DNA of 64,000 nt from Asaia sp037151935 (GCF_051628905.1 NZ_CP157575.1:2170001-2234000); one strand, 5' to 3'; positions 1 through 9,135 are shown, numbered from the stretch's first letter. Numbers and translations: made by a program. Notes: generated by a model not told the origin, from the letters alone.

Positions 1-1224
1 CTCGAGGCGGCGCCTGGCGTGCGTTCCGACCAGCCTGGCTCGACCTTCATGCTGGTGACACCCACACTTGGGTCGATCGGTGAAGGGGCACCTGTCTTCT
101 TCCGCGACATGTCCGTGGGTGAGGTGCTGGGTTATACCATGCCGCCGGGCGGCGAAGGCCCGATCATGGTCCAGGTTTTCGTCAAATCGCCCTACGATCA
201 TTATCTGCGCACCGATACGCGTTTCTGGAATGTCTCAGGCGTGCAGGTCGGGCTCGGCGCTGGCGGCCTCAAGGTCCAATTGACCTCGCTTCAGGCACTG
301 CTTTCCGGTGGCGTCGCGTTCGGTCTGCCGACGCGTCGGCTCAAGGTCGACGCGCCTCAGGCTCCTGCCAACTCTGTTTTCAGGCTCTATGGCAGTCAGG
401 CCGAAGCCGATAACGCGCGCTATCATCAGAGGGTTAAGGCGGCGACCTATATCGACAGCTCGGTCAAGGGCCTCACCGCTGGCGCGACGGTCAGCATGTT
501 CGGTATTCAGGTGGGCAGTGTGACCGATGTCTCGCTCAAGGTGAACGAGAAAGACGCAACGGCACGCGTGCGCGTGGAAATGGAGCTGGAACCGGAGCGC
601 GTACTGAACTCTGAAGAAAGTTCGCGCGATTCCCAGCACAAGTTGCTTCAGGCTTTTGTTAACAGGGGCATGCGCGCCTCGGTTGAAAGCGCCAGTTTCC
701 TGACGGGCGAATCGATGATCGGCCTGCAATTCGTCAAGAATGCCAAGCCGGAGACGCTGACTTACGAAGACGATGTCGCCATCATCCCGAGCCAGCCAGG
801 CGGTTTCGATGGCATCATGGCCTCTGCAGCAACGACCATGGACAAAGTCGCGGCCATGCCACTCACCCAGATCGGCGAGCATCTGAACGATCTGCTGGCT
901 CATGCCGACCAGCGTCTCGCCAGCCCGGAAGTGAAGCAGTCCATCGTCGCGCTGCGCGATTCGCTGCGTCATATCTCCGAACTGACCCAGAATGCCGATC
1001 AGGGCATGAAGCCGCTTCTCAAGAAGCTGCCTGCCGTGAGCGATGCGTTGCAGGGTACCCTGAAGAACGCGCAGGTGGTGCTGGCCAGCTATGGTGGCGA
1101 TACCGATTTCCATCGCGATCTGCAGGCCATGATCACCCAGCTCGGTCAGGCCGCACGGTCGATCCGTTTCCTGACCGACTACCTGAACCACCATCCTTCG
1201 GCACTGATTACGGGACGCCACTGA
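1..1224 (+). CDS. pqiB: PqiB-like MCE-domain intermembrane transport protein (5' partial)
   Basis: The frame is open from the first base, so the true start lies upstream. The product is a periplasmic MCE (MlaD-type) protein that would form a lipid tunnel between inner and outer membrane. Two MCE repeats are visible: one with the GxxVxFRxxxVGEV pattern near the start, the other around residues 145-205 (GLTAGATVSMFGIQVGSV). The C-terminal 130 residues are helical, as in PqiB. The N-terminal membrane anchor and first MCE domain are missing from the window. It is followed after one base by a PqiC-like lipoprotein, matching the pqiABC arrangement. The family is secure; PqiB versus YebT-like is less so. 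Confidence 0.85.
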   Translation, partial: LEAAPGVRSDQPGSTFMLVTPTLGSIGEGAPVFFRDMSVGEVLGYTMPPGGEGPIMVQVFVKSPYDHYLRTDTRFWNVSGVQVGLGAGGLKVQLTSLQALLSGGVAFGLPTRRLKVDAPQAPANSVFRLYGSQAEADNARYHQRVKAATYIDSSVKGLTAGATVSMFGIQVGSVTDVSLKVNEKDATARVRVEMELEPERVLNSEESSRDSQHKLLQAFVNRGMRASVESASFLTGESMIGLQFVKNAKPETLTYEDDVAIIPSQPGGFDGIMASAATTMDKVAAMPLTQIGEHLNDLLAHADQRLASPEVKQSIVALRDSLRHISELTQNADQGMKPLLKKLPAVSDALQGTLKNAQVVLASYGGDTDFHRDLQAMITQLGQAARSIRFLTDYLNHHPSALITGRH

Positions 1225-1225
1225 C

Positions 1226-1861
1226 GTGAAGATGCTTCTTTCTCTCCGCTCGCACCGCGCCATGCGCCGTCCCGTCGCTATTGCCGCCCTGTCGCTGCTG
1301 ATGGCGACAGGGCTCTCGGCCTGTGGCAGCGATCCCACGCTTTATTCCATCGCTCCAGTGCCTGGAGCGGCCCAGCCCGGCGGTCCTGTGGTGGTGGAGG
1401 TGCGCACGCCTGTCGTGACAGCCAGTCTCGATCGCGACGAAATCGTCAGACAGGACAAGGATTACAAACTCGGCATCGCCAAGGGCAATGCCTGGAGCGA
1501 AGCGATCGGTGACATGATCGGTCGCGTTCTGACGCAGGATCTGGCGCAACGTCTGCCGGGAACGACTGTTTTCGCGCAGAACGACGCGGTCTCGACCAAG
1601 CCGCTCGCCTTCGTCGAACTGACGGTAACGGCGTTCAATGCCGATCAGCAGGGGAACGCCTCGCTGGTCGGGACTCTCTCCGTGCATGGAGACAAGCCGG
1701 GCATCGGTCCGAACCTGACCGTGCCGGTTCAGCTCCAGACGCATCTGGACAATAAACAGGCCAATACGCTGGTCGCCGGGCTGAGCACGCTGACCGGGCA
1801 ACTGGCCGATCAGGCAGCACAGAAAATCCGCGCTCTGCCGGTATTGCCGATCACACCGTGA
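1226..1861 (+). CDS. pqiC: PqiC/YmbA-like outer-membrane lipoprotein (ABC-type transport auxiliary family)
   Basis: A 211-residue precursor with a lipoprotein signal peptide ending in the lipobox LSAC (Cys about residue 33), consistent with outer-membrane anchoring. The mature part starts DPTLYSIAPVPG, followed by PVVVEVRTPVVTASLDRDEIV, typical of the DUF330/PqiC fold. It begins with GTG one base after pqiB, so the two are probably coupled and the lipoprotein caps the PqiB tunnel. A second possible start (ATG) lies two codons downstream. A hairpin with a T-run follows the stop. Confidence 0.85.
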   Translation: MKMLLSLRSHRAMRRPVAIAALSLLMATGLSACGSDPTLYSIAPVPGAAQPGGPVVVEVRTPVVTASLDRDEIVRQDKDYKLGIAKGNAWSEAIGDMIGRVLTQDLAQRLPGTTVFAQNDAVSTKPLAFVELTVTAFNADQQGNASLVGTLSVHGDKPGIGPNLTVPVQLQTHLDNKQANTLVAGLSTLTGQLADQAAQKIRALPVLPITP

Positions 1862-1925
1862 TGGCTCTGGGGGCGCCTCCCTGACCCGGCAGAGGGATGC
1901 GCTCTCTCGATACGGCTTTTGGGTA

Positions 1926-1963
1926 TAAAAAAACCCGCCTCCTTTCGGGGGCGGGTTTTTTTC
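1926..1963. terminator. Bidirectional intrinsic terminator between pqiC and nusG
   Basis: An AACCCGCC...GGCGGGTT stem is flanked by an A-run on the left and a T-run on the right. It therefore works as a rho-independent terminator on both strands for the convergent pqiC and nusG transcripts. Confidence 0.9.
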
Positions 1964-1981
1964 AGGCTTGTCGCCGGACGA

Positions 1982-2512
1982 TCAGAGCTTTTCGACCTGA
2001 GTATAGTCGAGTTCCACAGGGGTGGAGCGACCGAAGATCGAAACGCTGACCTTGAGGCGCGAACGCTCTTCGTCCACTTCCTCGATAACGCCGTTGAACG
2101 AGGTGAACGGGCCATCGGCCACGCGGATCTGCTCGCCGATCTCGAAAGTAAGGGCCGAACGCGGACGCTCGACACCTTCTTCGGCCTGCTTGAGCATACG
2201 CTCGGCCTCAGCCTCGGTGATGGGCGAGGGACGGTTGCGCGTGCCCAGAAAGCCGGTGACCTTGGGGGTGTCCTTGACCAGATGCCAGGCATCGTCGGTC
2301 AGTTCCATTTTGACCAGAACATAGCCGGGGAAGAACTTGCGCTCGGCATTGATCTTGCGACCGCGGCGCACTTCGGTCACGTCCTCGGACGGTACCAGAA
2401 CTTCCTCGAACTGATCGCTCAGACCTTTTTGAGCTGCCTGTTCCTTGATGTGAGTGGCAATCTTCTTCTCGAACCCGGAATAGACATGCACGACGTACCA
2501 ACGCTTAGCCAT
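1982..2512 (-). CDS. nusG: Transcription termination/antitermination factor NusG
   Basis: 176 residues, normal length. The N-terminal NGN domain begins MAKRWYVVHVYSGFEKK and contains the PGYVLVKMELTDDAWHLVK core that contacts RNA polymerase. The C-terminal KOW domain (about residues 122-170) includes GPFTSFNGVIEEVDEE and links to ribosomal S10 and Rho. It lies directly downstream of secE, the standard secE-nusG order, and ends at the shared bidirectional terminator. Confidence 0.97.
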   Translation of the reverse strand: MAKRWYVVHVYSGFEKKIATHIKEQAAQKGLSDQFEEVLVPSEDVTEVRRGRKINAERKFFPGYVLVKMELTDDAWHLVKDTPKVTGFLGTRNRPSPITEAEAERMLKQAEEGVERPRSALTFEIGEQIRVADGPFTSFNGVIEEVDEERSRLKVSVSIFGRSTPVELDYTQVEKL

Positions 2513-2523
2513 GGTTGTTCGTC

Positions 2524-2826
2524 TTAGCCTCCAATGCCAAAGAGTTCGCGCACGCCAAGCCCGATGACCTGGTCGACGACGAAAAAGAAAACAGAGGTGA
2601 GGGCAGCCATGGCCAGCACGGCACCCGTTGTGACCAGCGTGTTGCGACGGGTCGGCCAGGTAACCCTGGTTGCTTCCGAGCGCACATCCTTCAGGTATTG
2701 CACCAGATTGAAACGGATTGCTGGTTTCGTAGAGGGTTTCAGGGCGTCTTTCGAGGGGCCACCCTTAGAGGGCGAAGACTGCTGCGACCCATTTTTGGGG
2801 GTAGTGACCGACACCGTCATCCTCAT
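2524..2826 (-). CDS. secE: Preprotein translocase subunit SecE
   Basis: 100 residues. A Ser/Lys/Pro-rich N-terminal extension of about 35 residues precedes the conserved amphipathic segment QYLKDVRSEATRVTWPTR, then one transmembrane helix (about residues 68-90). The single-TM form is usual for alphaproteobacteria. The start could be codon 1 or the Met two codons later. It sits 11 bp before nusG and just downstream of tRNA-Trp on the same strand, the common tRNA-Trp-secE-nusG arrangement. Confidence 0.95.
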   Translation of the reverse strand: MRMTVSVTTPKNGSQQSSPSKGGPSKDALKPSTKPAIRFNLVQYLKDVRSEATRVTWPTRRNTLVTTGAVLAMAALTSVFFFVVDQVIGLGVRELFGIGG

Positions 2827-2907
2827 ATTTTATCTGAAAGCCGCGCGTGGCGGAATACCGCGCCCGACTCCGCTCGCTGACTTTATCAGCCAGCGGCTGC
2901 GGCGTGG

Positions 2908-2984
2908 TGGCAGGGGCGGAGGGTCTCGAACTCTCAACCTCCGGTTTTGGAGACCGGCGCTCTAGCCAATTGAGCTACACCCCT
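2908..2984 (-). tRNA. tRNA-Trp (CCA anticodon)
   Basis: Read on the minus strand the cloverleaf begins AGGGGTG and ends CGCCCCT-G, with an encoded CCA tail. The anticodon loop is CTCCAAA (anticodon CCA), closed by CCGGT/ACCGG. The D-stem is GCTC/GAGC and the T-loop TTCGAGA. The T-stem (GAGAG/CCCTC) carries one A-C mismatch. Its place upstream of secE supports the call. Confidence 0.95.
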
Positions 2985-3168
2985 AACGTCGTCCGCCTGG
3001 TCAACCATCGCAGATGAAGCATCCGCTCCGGTTGGGTCATGACGAGACCACTTGCGGCGTAATGCGGCGCCGGAGCGCTTAAGTCAAGAGATCATTTGCA
3101 GTTTTTAGGCCAAAACTCTCACTTGCTTCGCGTCAGGATCGGCGTTAGGGAAAGCCATCAGCTGAAGC

Positions 3169-3242
3169 GCGGGCGTAGCATAGTGGTAATGCAGTAGCCT
3201 TCCAAGCTTCTGAGGAGGGTTCGATTCCCTTCGCCCGCTCCA
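3169..3242 (+). tRNA. tRNA-Gly (TCC anticodon)
   Basis: The acceptor stem GCGGGCG/CGCCCGC is perfect and a T-CCA end is encoded. The D-stem is GCAT/ATGC, the anticodon loop CTTCCAA (anticodon TCC) and the T-loop TTCGATT. The anticodon stem GTAGC/GCTTC contains one T-T mismatch at its second pair. The gene is short (74 nt) and stands alone between divergent or convergent neighbours. Confidence 0.93.
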
Positions 3243-3285
3243 GCCGATCTCCCCGATATCCAGATCAAGTCGTCTCCGGTCGCTC

Positions 3286-3837
3286 TCATTCTGTCTCACA
3301 GGGTTTGTGGCTGGCCGTCGCCGAGGCGAATTGCGTGATCATGAGCGCGACAGGGGCGTCGCCGATATTGCCCGACAAATGGCCGACATGCCCTGCCTTA
3401 TTGGGTCTGGCCCCAACATCCTCACTCAGGAGGGCATCGCCAGGGTTGAGTTCCACCCGGGTGCCATCCATGCTCTGCACGAACCAGACGCCCTGGATCG
3501 GAATGATCCACTGCACGCTTTCCGGGGCATGCCACCCCCCTTTCCAGTGAGCGGGCTGCACGCTCGTCACCATGCGGGCCTGTCCCTGCTGGGCGTGATT
3601 GACCCATTGCGGGTCGGCATGAGGGGCAAGCTGGCTGAGCGTGAAGTTCTTCAGCTTACATTTCGTCAGATGGCTCACACCCTGTGTGTCGGTCCAGTTA
3701 TCCCAGTAAGGCACGCCTGCGGGCTGGCTTTCCGGCGCAGCGGCGTGCGCGACCGAAGGGAGAATCGCGATGGCGGCGTAAATCGGTGCAAGGCGGCGAA
3801 GCGCGACAAGGAGTGAAGCGCGTAAAACGTGAGTCAT
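3286..3837 (-). CDS. Secreted cupin-domain protein of unknown function
   Basis: 183 residues with a signal peptide likely cleaved after AHA (about residue 33). The mature part contains a small beta-barrel of cupin type. WHAPESVQWIIPIQG forms the first half, VELNPGDALL the PGD turn, and GHVGHLSGNIGDAPVALMITQF the second half. His residues in both halves could bind a metal, but the spacing is not a textbook cupin motif. It is monocistronic, facing away from the atp operon. No substrate can be deduced. Confidence 0.7.
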   Translation of the reverse strand: MTHVLRASLLVALRRLAPIYAAIAILPSVAHAAAPESQPAGVPYWDNWTDTQGVSHLTKCKLKNFTLSQLAPHADPQWVNHAQQGQARMVTSVQPAHWKGGWHAPESVQWIIPIQGVWFVQSMDGTRVELNPGDALLSEDVGARPNKAGHVGHLSGNIGDAPVALMITQFASATASHKPCETE

Positions 3838-4178
3838 GGGTAGGCTGAGCTTTCAGGAACCGGCAGGAAAGAGCACGTTTTGCCAAAAACCGCCCGAAAA
3901 GTGCAAATCTGAAACAAAGCGCCAGCGTAAGGTACTGCAACGTAAAAGCATGTTACGGCTCTTGTTCCGCTCTGCACCAGAGTGTCAGTTGCGCAGGGCG
4001 CTCCACGCGTGCTAGACGCCCCGCGAGGCCCGATCCGTTATTGCGGAATCGGGACGAACAGTCTCGTTACCTGAGTCATGATCAATCGGTTGCACGAACG
4101 GTGCTTTGGGGTGATGCCCGGCACTGCGGACCCTTTGGTCGTCAGGATGTTTGTGTAATTGGGGTGGGAACGCCGGAC
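3838..4178. promoter_or_regulatory. Intergenic region and likely promoter/leader of the atp operon
   Basis: 341 bp without a convincing gene between the divergent cupin gene and atpH. At 3989-4013 TTGCGC is separated by about 16 bp from GCTAGAC. This resembles the alphaproteobacterial housekeeping -35 and GCTAnA-type -10 and would place the start of the atp transcript roughly 160 bp before atpH. The frame of atpH is open back to 4041 but lacks a good ribosome binding site there. Confidence 0.4.
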
Positions 4179-4766
4179 GTGACAGTGGTCGAAACAGCCG
4201 AAGCACCGCAGGTGAGCTTGGATTCGTCAGGAGGCGTGGCTCATCGCTATGCTCTGGCACTCTATGCCTATGCCGAAGAGAAATCGGCGCTGCCTGAGGT
4301 GCTCGATCAGGTGCGCGCGCTGCGCAAGCTGCTTGCGGAAAGCGCGCCGCTGCGCGAGTTCCTTGCCGACCAGAGCCTCGATTCCCGCCAGGCCGGGCAG
4401 GGGCTTGGGGCTGTTCTGAAGGCTCAGGGTTTCAGCGAGACCCTCCAGCGCTTTATCGGTGTGATAGCGCGCAACCGTCGCGCCGCCCGCCTAGACGATA
4501 TTCTCGGTGCTGTTCTTTCTCTCGACGCCAAGCGTCGCGGTGAGACCGTTGCCGAAGTGCGCAGCGCCCAGCCGCTCAGTGCGGCCCAGCGTAGCGCCTT
4601 GCAGACCCGCCTGGCTGAAGCGGGCTATGCCCGTGTCTCCATGATCGAACGCGTCGAGCCCGAGCTTATCGGTGGTCTTGTCGTGCAGATCGGCGCCAAG
4701 CTATTTGACACCTCCATTCGCGGGCGTCTGACCCGCATCCAGAATGCCATGAAGGGAGCCGCGTGA
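4179..4766 (+). CDS. atpH: F1Fo ATP synthase subunit delta
   Basis: About 195 residues from the GTG chosen here, which gives TVVETAEAP followed by the family's conserved start (VAHRYALALYAYAEE). The longer frame back to 4041 adds 46 non-conserved residues; another GTG lies at 4164. The C-terminal block ERVEPELIGGLVVQIGAKLFDTSIRGRL (in parts) is the delta/OSCP signature. The protein joins the F1 head to the peripheral stalk. It is first in atpHAGDC; as usual in alphaproteobacteria the Fo genes are elsewhere. Its stop overlaps the atpA start by one base (TGATG). Confidence 0.95.
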   Translation: MTVVETAEAPQVSLDSSGGVAHRYALALYAYAEEKSALPEVLDQVRALRKLLAESAPLREFLADQSLDSRQAGQGLGAVLKAQGFSETLQRFIGVIARNRRAARLDDILGAVLSLDAKRRGETVAEVRSAQPLSAAQRSALQTRLAEAGYARVSMIERVEPELIGGLVVQIGAKLFDTSIRGRLTRIQNAMKGAA

Positions 4767-6301
4767 TGGATATCCGTCCCGCAGAGATTTCGGACATCCT
4801 CAAGCAGCAGATCGCGTCCTTCAATGACGAAGCGCAGGTCTCCGAGACGGGCACTGTCCTGTCCATCGGTGACGGCATTGCGCGCGTCTATGGCCTGTCC
4901 AATGCCATGTCCGGCGAAATGGTCGATTTTCAGACCACCGGCGACCGCGGCATGGTGCTGAACCTCGAAGAAGACAGCGTCGGCGTTGTCGTCTTCGGCG
5001 ATGGCGAAGGTATCCGTGAAGGTGACACCGTCACCCGCACGGGCACTGTGGTCGAAGTGCCGGTTGGCAAGGGTCTTCTGGGTCGGGTTGTCGATGCGCT
5101 CGGCAACCCGATCGACGGCAAGGGGCCGCTGACCGACGTCGTAATGAAGCGGGCAGAGGTCAAGGCGCCGGGCATCATGCCGCGCCAGTCCGTCTGCGAG
5201 CCGATGCAGACCGGCATCAAGGCCATCGACGCTCTCGTGCCGATCGGGCGCGGTCAGCGCGAGCTGGTGATCGGTGACCGTCAGACCGGCAAGACGGCCA
5301 TTCTGATCGATACCATCGTCGCCCAGAAGCCCGTCAATGCCACGGGTGACGAGAAGCAGAAGCTCTACTGCATCTATGTTGCCATCGGCCAGAAGCGTTC
5401 GACCGTTGCGAATCTCGTTCGCACGCTGACGGAAGAAGGCTCGATGGAATACTCCATCGTCGTCGCCGCAACGGCTTCCGATCCGGCACCGATGCAGTAT
5501 CTCGCACCGTACTCGGCATGCTCGATGGGTGAGTATTTCCGTGATAACGGCATGCATGCCCTGATCTGCTACGACGATCTGTCCAAGCAGGCCGTGGCCT
5601 ATCGTCAGATGTCGCTGCTGCTGCGTCGTCCGCCGGGCCGCGAAGCCTTCCCGGGTGACGTCTTCTATCTGCATTCGCGTCTGCTTGAGCGCGCTGCCAA
5701 GATGTCCGACGAATTCGGTGGCGGTTCGCTGACGGCTCTGCCGGTCATCGAGACGCAGGCTGGCGACGTTGCCGCTTACATCCCGACCAACGTGATCTCG
5801 ATCACCGACGGTCAGATCTTCCTTGAGACCGATCTGTTCTACAAGGGCATTCGCCCTGCCGTAAACGTCGGTGGTTCGGTGTCGCGCGTTGGCTCCGCCG
5901 CACAGATCAAGGCGATGAAGCAGGTTGCCGGCAAGATCAAGCTCGATCTGGCTCAGTATCGCGAAATGGCTGCGTTCTCGCAGTTCGCTTCCGATCTCGA
6001 CCCTGCAACCCGCAAGCAGCTCGAACGTGGCGCCCGCCTGACGGAACTGCTGAAGCAGCCCCAGACGTCGCCGTTGCCCGTTGAAGAGCAGGTTGTGGTG
6101 CTGTTTGCCGGTACGCGCGGTTTCGTCGATGTCGTGAAGGTCGATCAGGTCGTTCGTTACGAAGCGACGCTGCTCGCCGAAATGCGCAGCTCGGGCAAGG
6201 ACATTCTCGATGCCATCCGCAATGATCGCCAGATCAAGCCGGAAGTCGAAGCCAAGCTGACCGAGCTGCTCACGGCGTTCAACAAGCGCTTCGAAGCCTA
6301 A
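4766..6301 (+). CDS. atpA: F1Fo ATP synthase subunit alpha
   Basis: 511 residues, normal length. The non-catalytic nucleotide site P-loop is GDRQTGKTA (about residues 168-176), preceded by IKAIDALVPIGRGQREL. The ATP synthase alpha/beta signature lies near residue 365 (RPAVNVGGSVSRVGSAAQ). The ATG overlapping the atpH stop is preferred over the GTG one codon earlier. It forms the alpha3beta3 hexamer with AtpD. Confidence 0.98.
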   Translation: MDIRPAEISDILKQQIASFNDEAQVSETGTVLSIGDGIARVYGLSNAMSGEMVDFQTTGDRGMVLNLEEDSVGVVVFGDGEGIREGDTVTRTGTVVEVPVGKGLLGRVVDALGNPIDGKGPLTDVVMKRAEVKAPGIMPRQSVCEPMQTGIKAIDALVPIGRGQRELVIGDRQTGKTAILIDTIVAQKPVNATGDEKQKLYCIYVAIGQKRSTVANLVRTLTEEGSMEYSIVVAATASDPAPMQYLAPYSACSMGEYFRDNGMHALICYDDLSKQAVAYRQMSLLLRRPPGREAFPGDVFYLHSRLLERAAKMSDEFGGGSLTALPVIETQAGDVAAYIPTNVISITDGQIFLETDLFYKGIRPAVNVGGSVSRVGSAAQIKAMKQVAGKIKLDLAQYREMAAFSQFASDLDPATRKQLERGARLTELLKQPQTSPLPVEEQVVVLFAGTRGFVDVVKVDQVVRYEATLLAEMRSSGKDILDAIRNDRQIKPEVEAKLTELLTAFNKRFEA

Positions 6302-6310
6302 GGACGGACC

Positions 6311-7186
6311 ATGCCCTCGCTGAAGGAACTGCGCGCCCGGATCGCGGGCGTGAAATCACAGCGCAAGATCACGAGTGCCATGAAGATGGTTGCAGCCTCC
6401 AAGCTGCGCCGTTTTCAGAAGCATGCCGAGGCTTCGCGTCCCTATGCCGCCGCCATGCGCCGCATGCTTGCCGAGCTGGCTGCTGCGACGGCTGGTCAGG
6501 GCGAGTTGCCGATCCTGCTCGAAGGTGGAAGGGGCTCGACGCATCTCGTCGTCCTTCTCACCAGCGATTTCGGGCTTGCTGGTGGCTTCAACGCCAATCT
6601 GGTGCGTGCGACGCGCCAGCTTGTTGCGCGTCTCGAAGCCCAGGGCGAAACGGTGCGTATCCTGCCCGTCGGCCGCAAGGGCGGCGATGCCATGGCGCGC
6701 ATTTTTCCGACAAAGCTTGTCGATCGCATCACCGGTACGGGTGGGCGTGAGGTGCAGTTTCAGACCGCGGCCGATCTCGGCGCACGCGTGACGGATCTGC
6801 TCACCTCTGGTCAGGTCGACCGTGTGACGGTTGTGTTCAATCGTTTCGTGAATGCGATGACCCAGACCCCGACGGAAGAGGCGCTCGTGCCCCTAACGGT
6901 GCCCGAGAACGACAACAAGACAGAATATAGTGCTCAATACGAATTTGAGCCGAATGAAGCCGAGCTGCTCGCTCAGCTTCTGCCGCGCAATATCCAGGTG
7001 CAGTTCTTCTCGGCGCTTCTTGAAAGCGCGGCAGGCGAGCAGGGCGCACGCATGACAGCGATGGATAACGCGACACGGAACGCAGGCAAGGCGATCGACG
7101 ATCTGTCGCAGCGCTACAACCGCACCCGACAGAGCAATATCACCAAAGAACTTATCGAGATCATCTCCGGCGCTGAAGCCGTCTGA
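6311..7186 (+). CDS. atpG: F1Fo ATP synthase subunit gamma
   Basis: 291 residues. The N-terminal helix MPSLKELRARIAGVKSQRKI is typical, and the C-terminal helix contains the family signature (ARMTAMDNATRNAGKAI). These two helices form the central rotor shaft. It starts nine bases after atpA and ends 26 bp before atpD. Confidence 0.98.
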   Translation: MPSLKELRARIAGVKSQRKITSAMKMVAASKLRRFQKHAEASRPYAAAMRRMLAELAAATAGQGELPILLEGGRGSTHLVVLLTSDFGLAGGFNANLVRATRQLVARLEAQGETVRILPVGRKGGDAMARIFPTKLVDRITGTGGREVQFQTAADLGARVTDLLTSGQVDRVTVVFNRFVNAMTQTPTEEALVPLTVPENDNKTEYSAQYEFEPNEAELLAQLLPRNIQVQFFSALLESAAGEQGARMTAMDNATRNAGKAIDDLSQRYNRTRQSNITKELIEIISGAEAV

Positions 7187-7212
7187 GACTTTTACGCAGG
7201 AGCCGAAATACG

Positions 7213-8667
7213 ATGTCCGAAACTCTGTCGTCTGCCAGCAGCAACGTTGTGGGTCGCGTGACGCAGATCCGCGGTCCCGTGGTCGATGTCCAGTTCGAAG
7301 GCACGCTGCCGCATATTCTCAATGCGCTGCACGTCCAGAACGGTGACCAGACCCTCGTGCTCGAAGTGGCACAGGAAATCGGTGAGCGCGAAGTGCGCTG
7401 CATTGCCATGGACAGCACCGACGGTCTCGTCCGTGGGAGCGAAGTCAAGGACACGGGCGGTCAGATCACCGTTCCTGTCGGTCCGGCGACGCTTGGCCGT
7501 ATCCTCAACGTCATCGGCGAGCCCGTCGATGAGCGTGGTCCGGTCGTGTCCGACAAGCATTACCCGATCCATCGCAAGGCACCGTCCTTCGAAGATCAGG
7601 CGGCTGCTTCCGAAATTCTCGTGACCGGCATCAAGGTTGTCGATCTCCTCTGCCCTTACCTCAAGGGTGGCAAGATCGGTCTGTTCGGTGGCGCTGGCGT
7701 CGGCAAGACCGTCATCATTCAGGAACTGATCAACAACATCGCAAAGGCTCACGGCGGCGTGTCCGTCTTCGCCGGTGTCGGTGAGCGTACGCGTGAAGGC
7801 AACGACCTGTATTTCGAAATGCAGGATGCCGGCGTGATCAAGATCGGTGAAGACGGCTCGACCCAGGGCTCCAAGGTGGCGCTGGTTTATGGCCAGATGA
7901 ACGAGCCGCCGGGTGCGCGCGCCCGTGTCGCCCTGTCCGCCCTGTCGCTTGCGGAATATTTCCGTGACGAGGAAGGCCAGGACGTCCTGTTCTTTGTCGA
8001 CAACATCTTCCGCTTTACGCAGGCTGGTTCGGAAGTCTCGGCTCTGCTGGGTCGTATTCCTTCGGCCGTGGGCTATCAGCCGACGCTGGCTACCGAGATG
8101 GGCGCCCTTCAGGAGCGCATCACCTCGACCAAGAAGGGCTCGATCACCTCGGTTCAGGCCGTTTACGTGCCTGCCGACGATCTGACCGACCCGGCACCGG
8201 CTGCGACCTTCGCCCATCTTGACGCAACGACCGTGCTGAACCGCTCGATCGCCGAAATGGGTATCTACCCGGCTGTCGATCCGCTCGACTCCACCTCGCG
8301 TTCGCTCGACCCGAAGATCGTCGGTGAAGAGCACTACAAGGTGGCCCGTGACGTACAGCGCATCCTTCAGACCTATAAGGGTCTGCAGGACATCATTGCG
8401 ATCCTGGGCATGGACGAGCTGTCGGAAGAGGACAAGCAGGTCGTGGCGCGTGCGCGCCGCATCCAGCGCTTCCTGTCGCAGCCTTTCCATGTGGCTGAAG
8501 TCTTCACGGGTTCGCCGGGCAAGCTCGTCTCGCTCGATGACACCGTGCGCAGCTTCAAGGCCATCGTTGCCGGTGAATACGACACCCTGCCGGAAGGCGC
8601 CTTCTACATGGTCGGACCGATCGAAGAAGCGATCGCCAAGGCCGAAAAGATGAAGGAGTCGGCGTAA
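7213..8667 (+). CDS. atpD: F1Fo ATP synthase subunit beta
   Basis: 484 residues. The catalytic P-loop GGAGVGKT is at residues 159-166. GERTREGNDLY supplies the catalytic Glu, and the DELSEEDK segment is the DELSEED-type motif that pushes on gamma. It begins 26 bp after atpG with an AGGAG ribosome binding site and is followed after 4 bp by atpC. Confidence 0.99.
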   Translation: MSETLSSASSNVVGRVTQIRGPVVDVQFEGTLPHILNALHVQNGDQTLVLEVAQEIGEREVRCIAMDSTDGLVRGSEVKDTGGQITVPVGPATLGRILNVIGEPVDERGPVVSDKHYPIHRKAPSFEDQAAASEILVTGIKVVDLLCPYLKGGKIGLFGGAGVGKTVIIQELINNIAKAHGGVSVFAGVGERTREGNDLYFEMQDAGVIKIGEDGSTQGSKVALVYGQMNEPPGARARVALSALSLAEYFRDEEGQDVLFFVDNIFRFTQAGSEVSALLGRIPSAVGYQPTLATEMGALQERITSTKKGSITSVQAVYVPADDLTDPAPAATFAHLDATTVLNRSIAEMGIYPAVDPLDSTSRSLDPKIVGEEHYKVARDVQRILQTYKGLQDIIAILGMDELSEEDKQVVARARRIQRFLSQPFHVAEVFTGSPGKLVSLDDTVRSFKAIVAGEYDTLPEGAFYMVGPIEEAIAKAEKMKESA

Positions 8668-8671
8668 GCCC

Positions 8672-9091
8672 ATGCCGGTTCAGGTCGAAATCATCAGCCC
8701 GGAGAAGCTGCTCTTCCGCAAGGAAGTGGATATGGCTGTCATCCCGGGCGAGGAAGGCGATATCGCGGCCATGCCGGATCATGCGCCGATCATGCTCCTG
8801 CTGCGCGGCGGGGTCGTTTCTCTGTATGAGAACGGCGTCGTCACCGAGCGTTTCTTCGTCTCCGGTGGTTTCGCCGATATCACGGCCGATCGCTGCACCA
8901 TCCTTGCGGATGAGGCCCTGGCGGTTGAGGAAATCGTCCTGAGCGAAGCAGAGAGCCGTCTCGAAATGCTGGAAACCCAGCTGACGAATATCGCTGCCGA
9001 CGACATTGCCGATCAGGAGCGTCTGTCTCGCAAGATACAGGCGACCAGAGCGGCTATCGAGGCCGCCGAGGCAGCTCACCCGCTGCACTGA
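8672..9091 (+). CDS. atpC: F1Fo ATP synthase subunit epsilon
   Basis: 139 residues. The N-terminal beta-sandwich begins VQVEIISPEKLLFRKEVD and includes PGEEGDIAAMPDHAPIM, the family core. A C-terminal helical hairpin (about residues 92-135) could act as the inhibitory arm. It is the last gene of the operon and is followed by a strong terminator. Confidence 0.97.
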   Translation: MPVQVEIISPEKLLFRKEVDMAVIPGEEGDIAAMPDHAPIMLLLRGGVVSLYENGVVTERFFVSGGFADITADRCTILADEALAVEEIVLSEAESRLEMLETQLTNIAADDIADQERLSRKIQATRAAIEAAEAAHPLH

Positions 9092-9097
9092 GTTTCA

Positions 9098-9135
9098 GAA
9101 AAAGGCCGGTTCCTCCAGGGGGACCGGCCTTTTTC
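9098..9135 (+). terminator. Intrinsic terminator of the atp operon
   Basis: AAAAAGGCCGGT and ACCGGCCTTTTT form a perfect stem around a short loop. The T-run ends the atpHAGDC message, and the leading A-run lets it also serve the convergent queF. Confidence 0.93.

Noticed and set aside
3838..4178. Longer AtpH starting at 4041
   Set aside because: The extra 46 residues do not resemble the AtpH N-terminus and there is no ribosome binding site at 4041; a GTG at 4179 or 4164 fits the family length.
7192..8673. 493-codon minus-strand open frame
   Set aside because: Complete antisense shadow of atpD.
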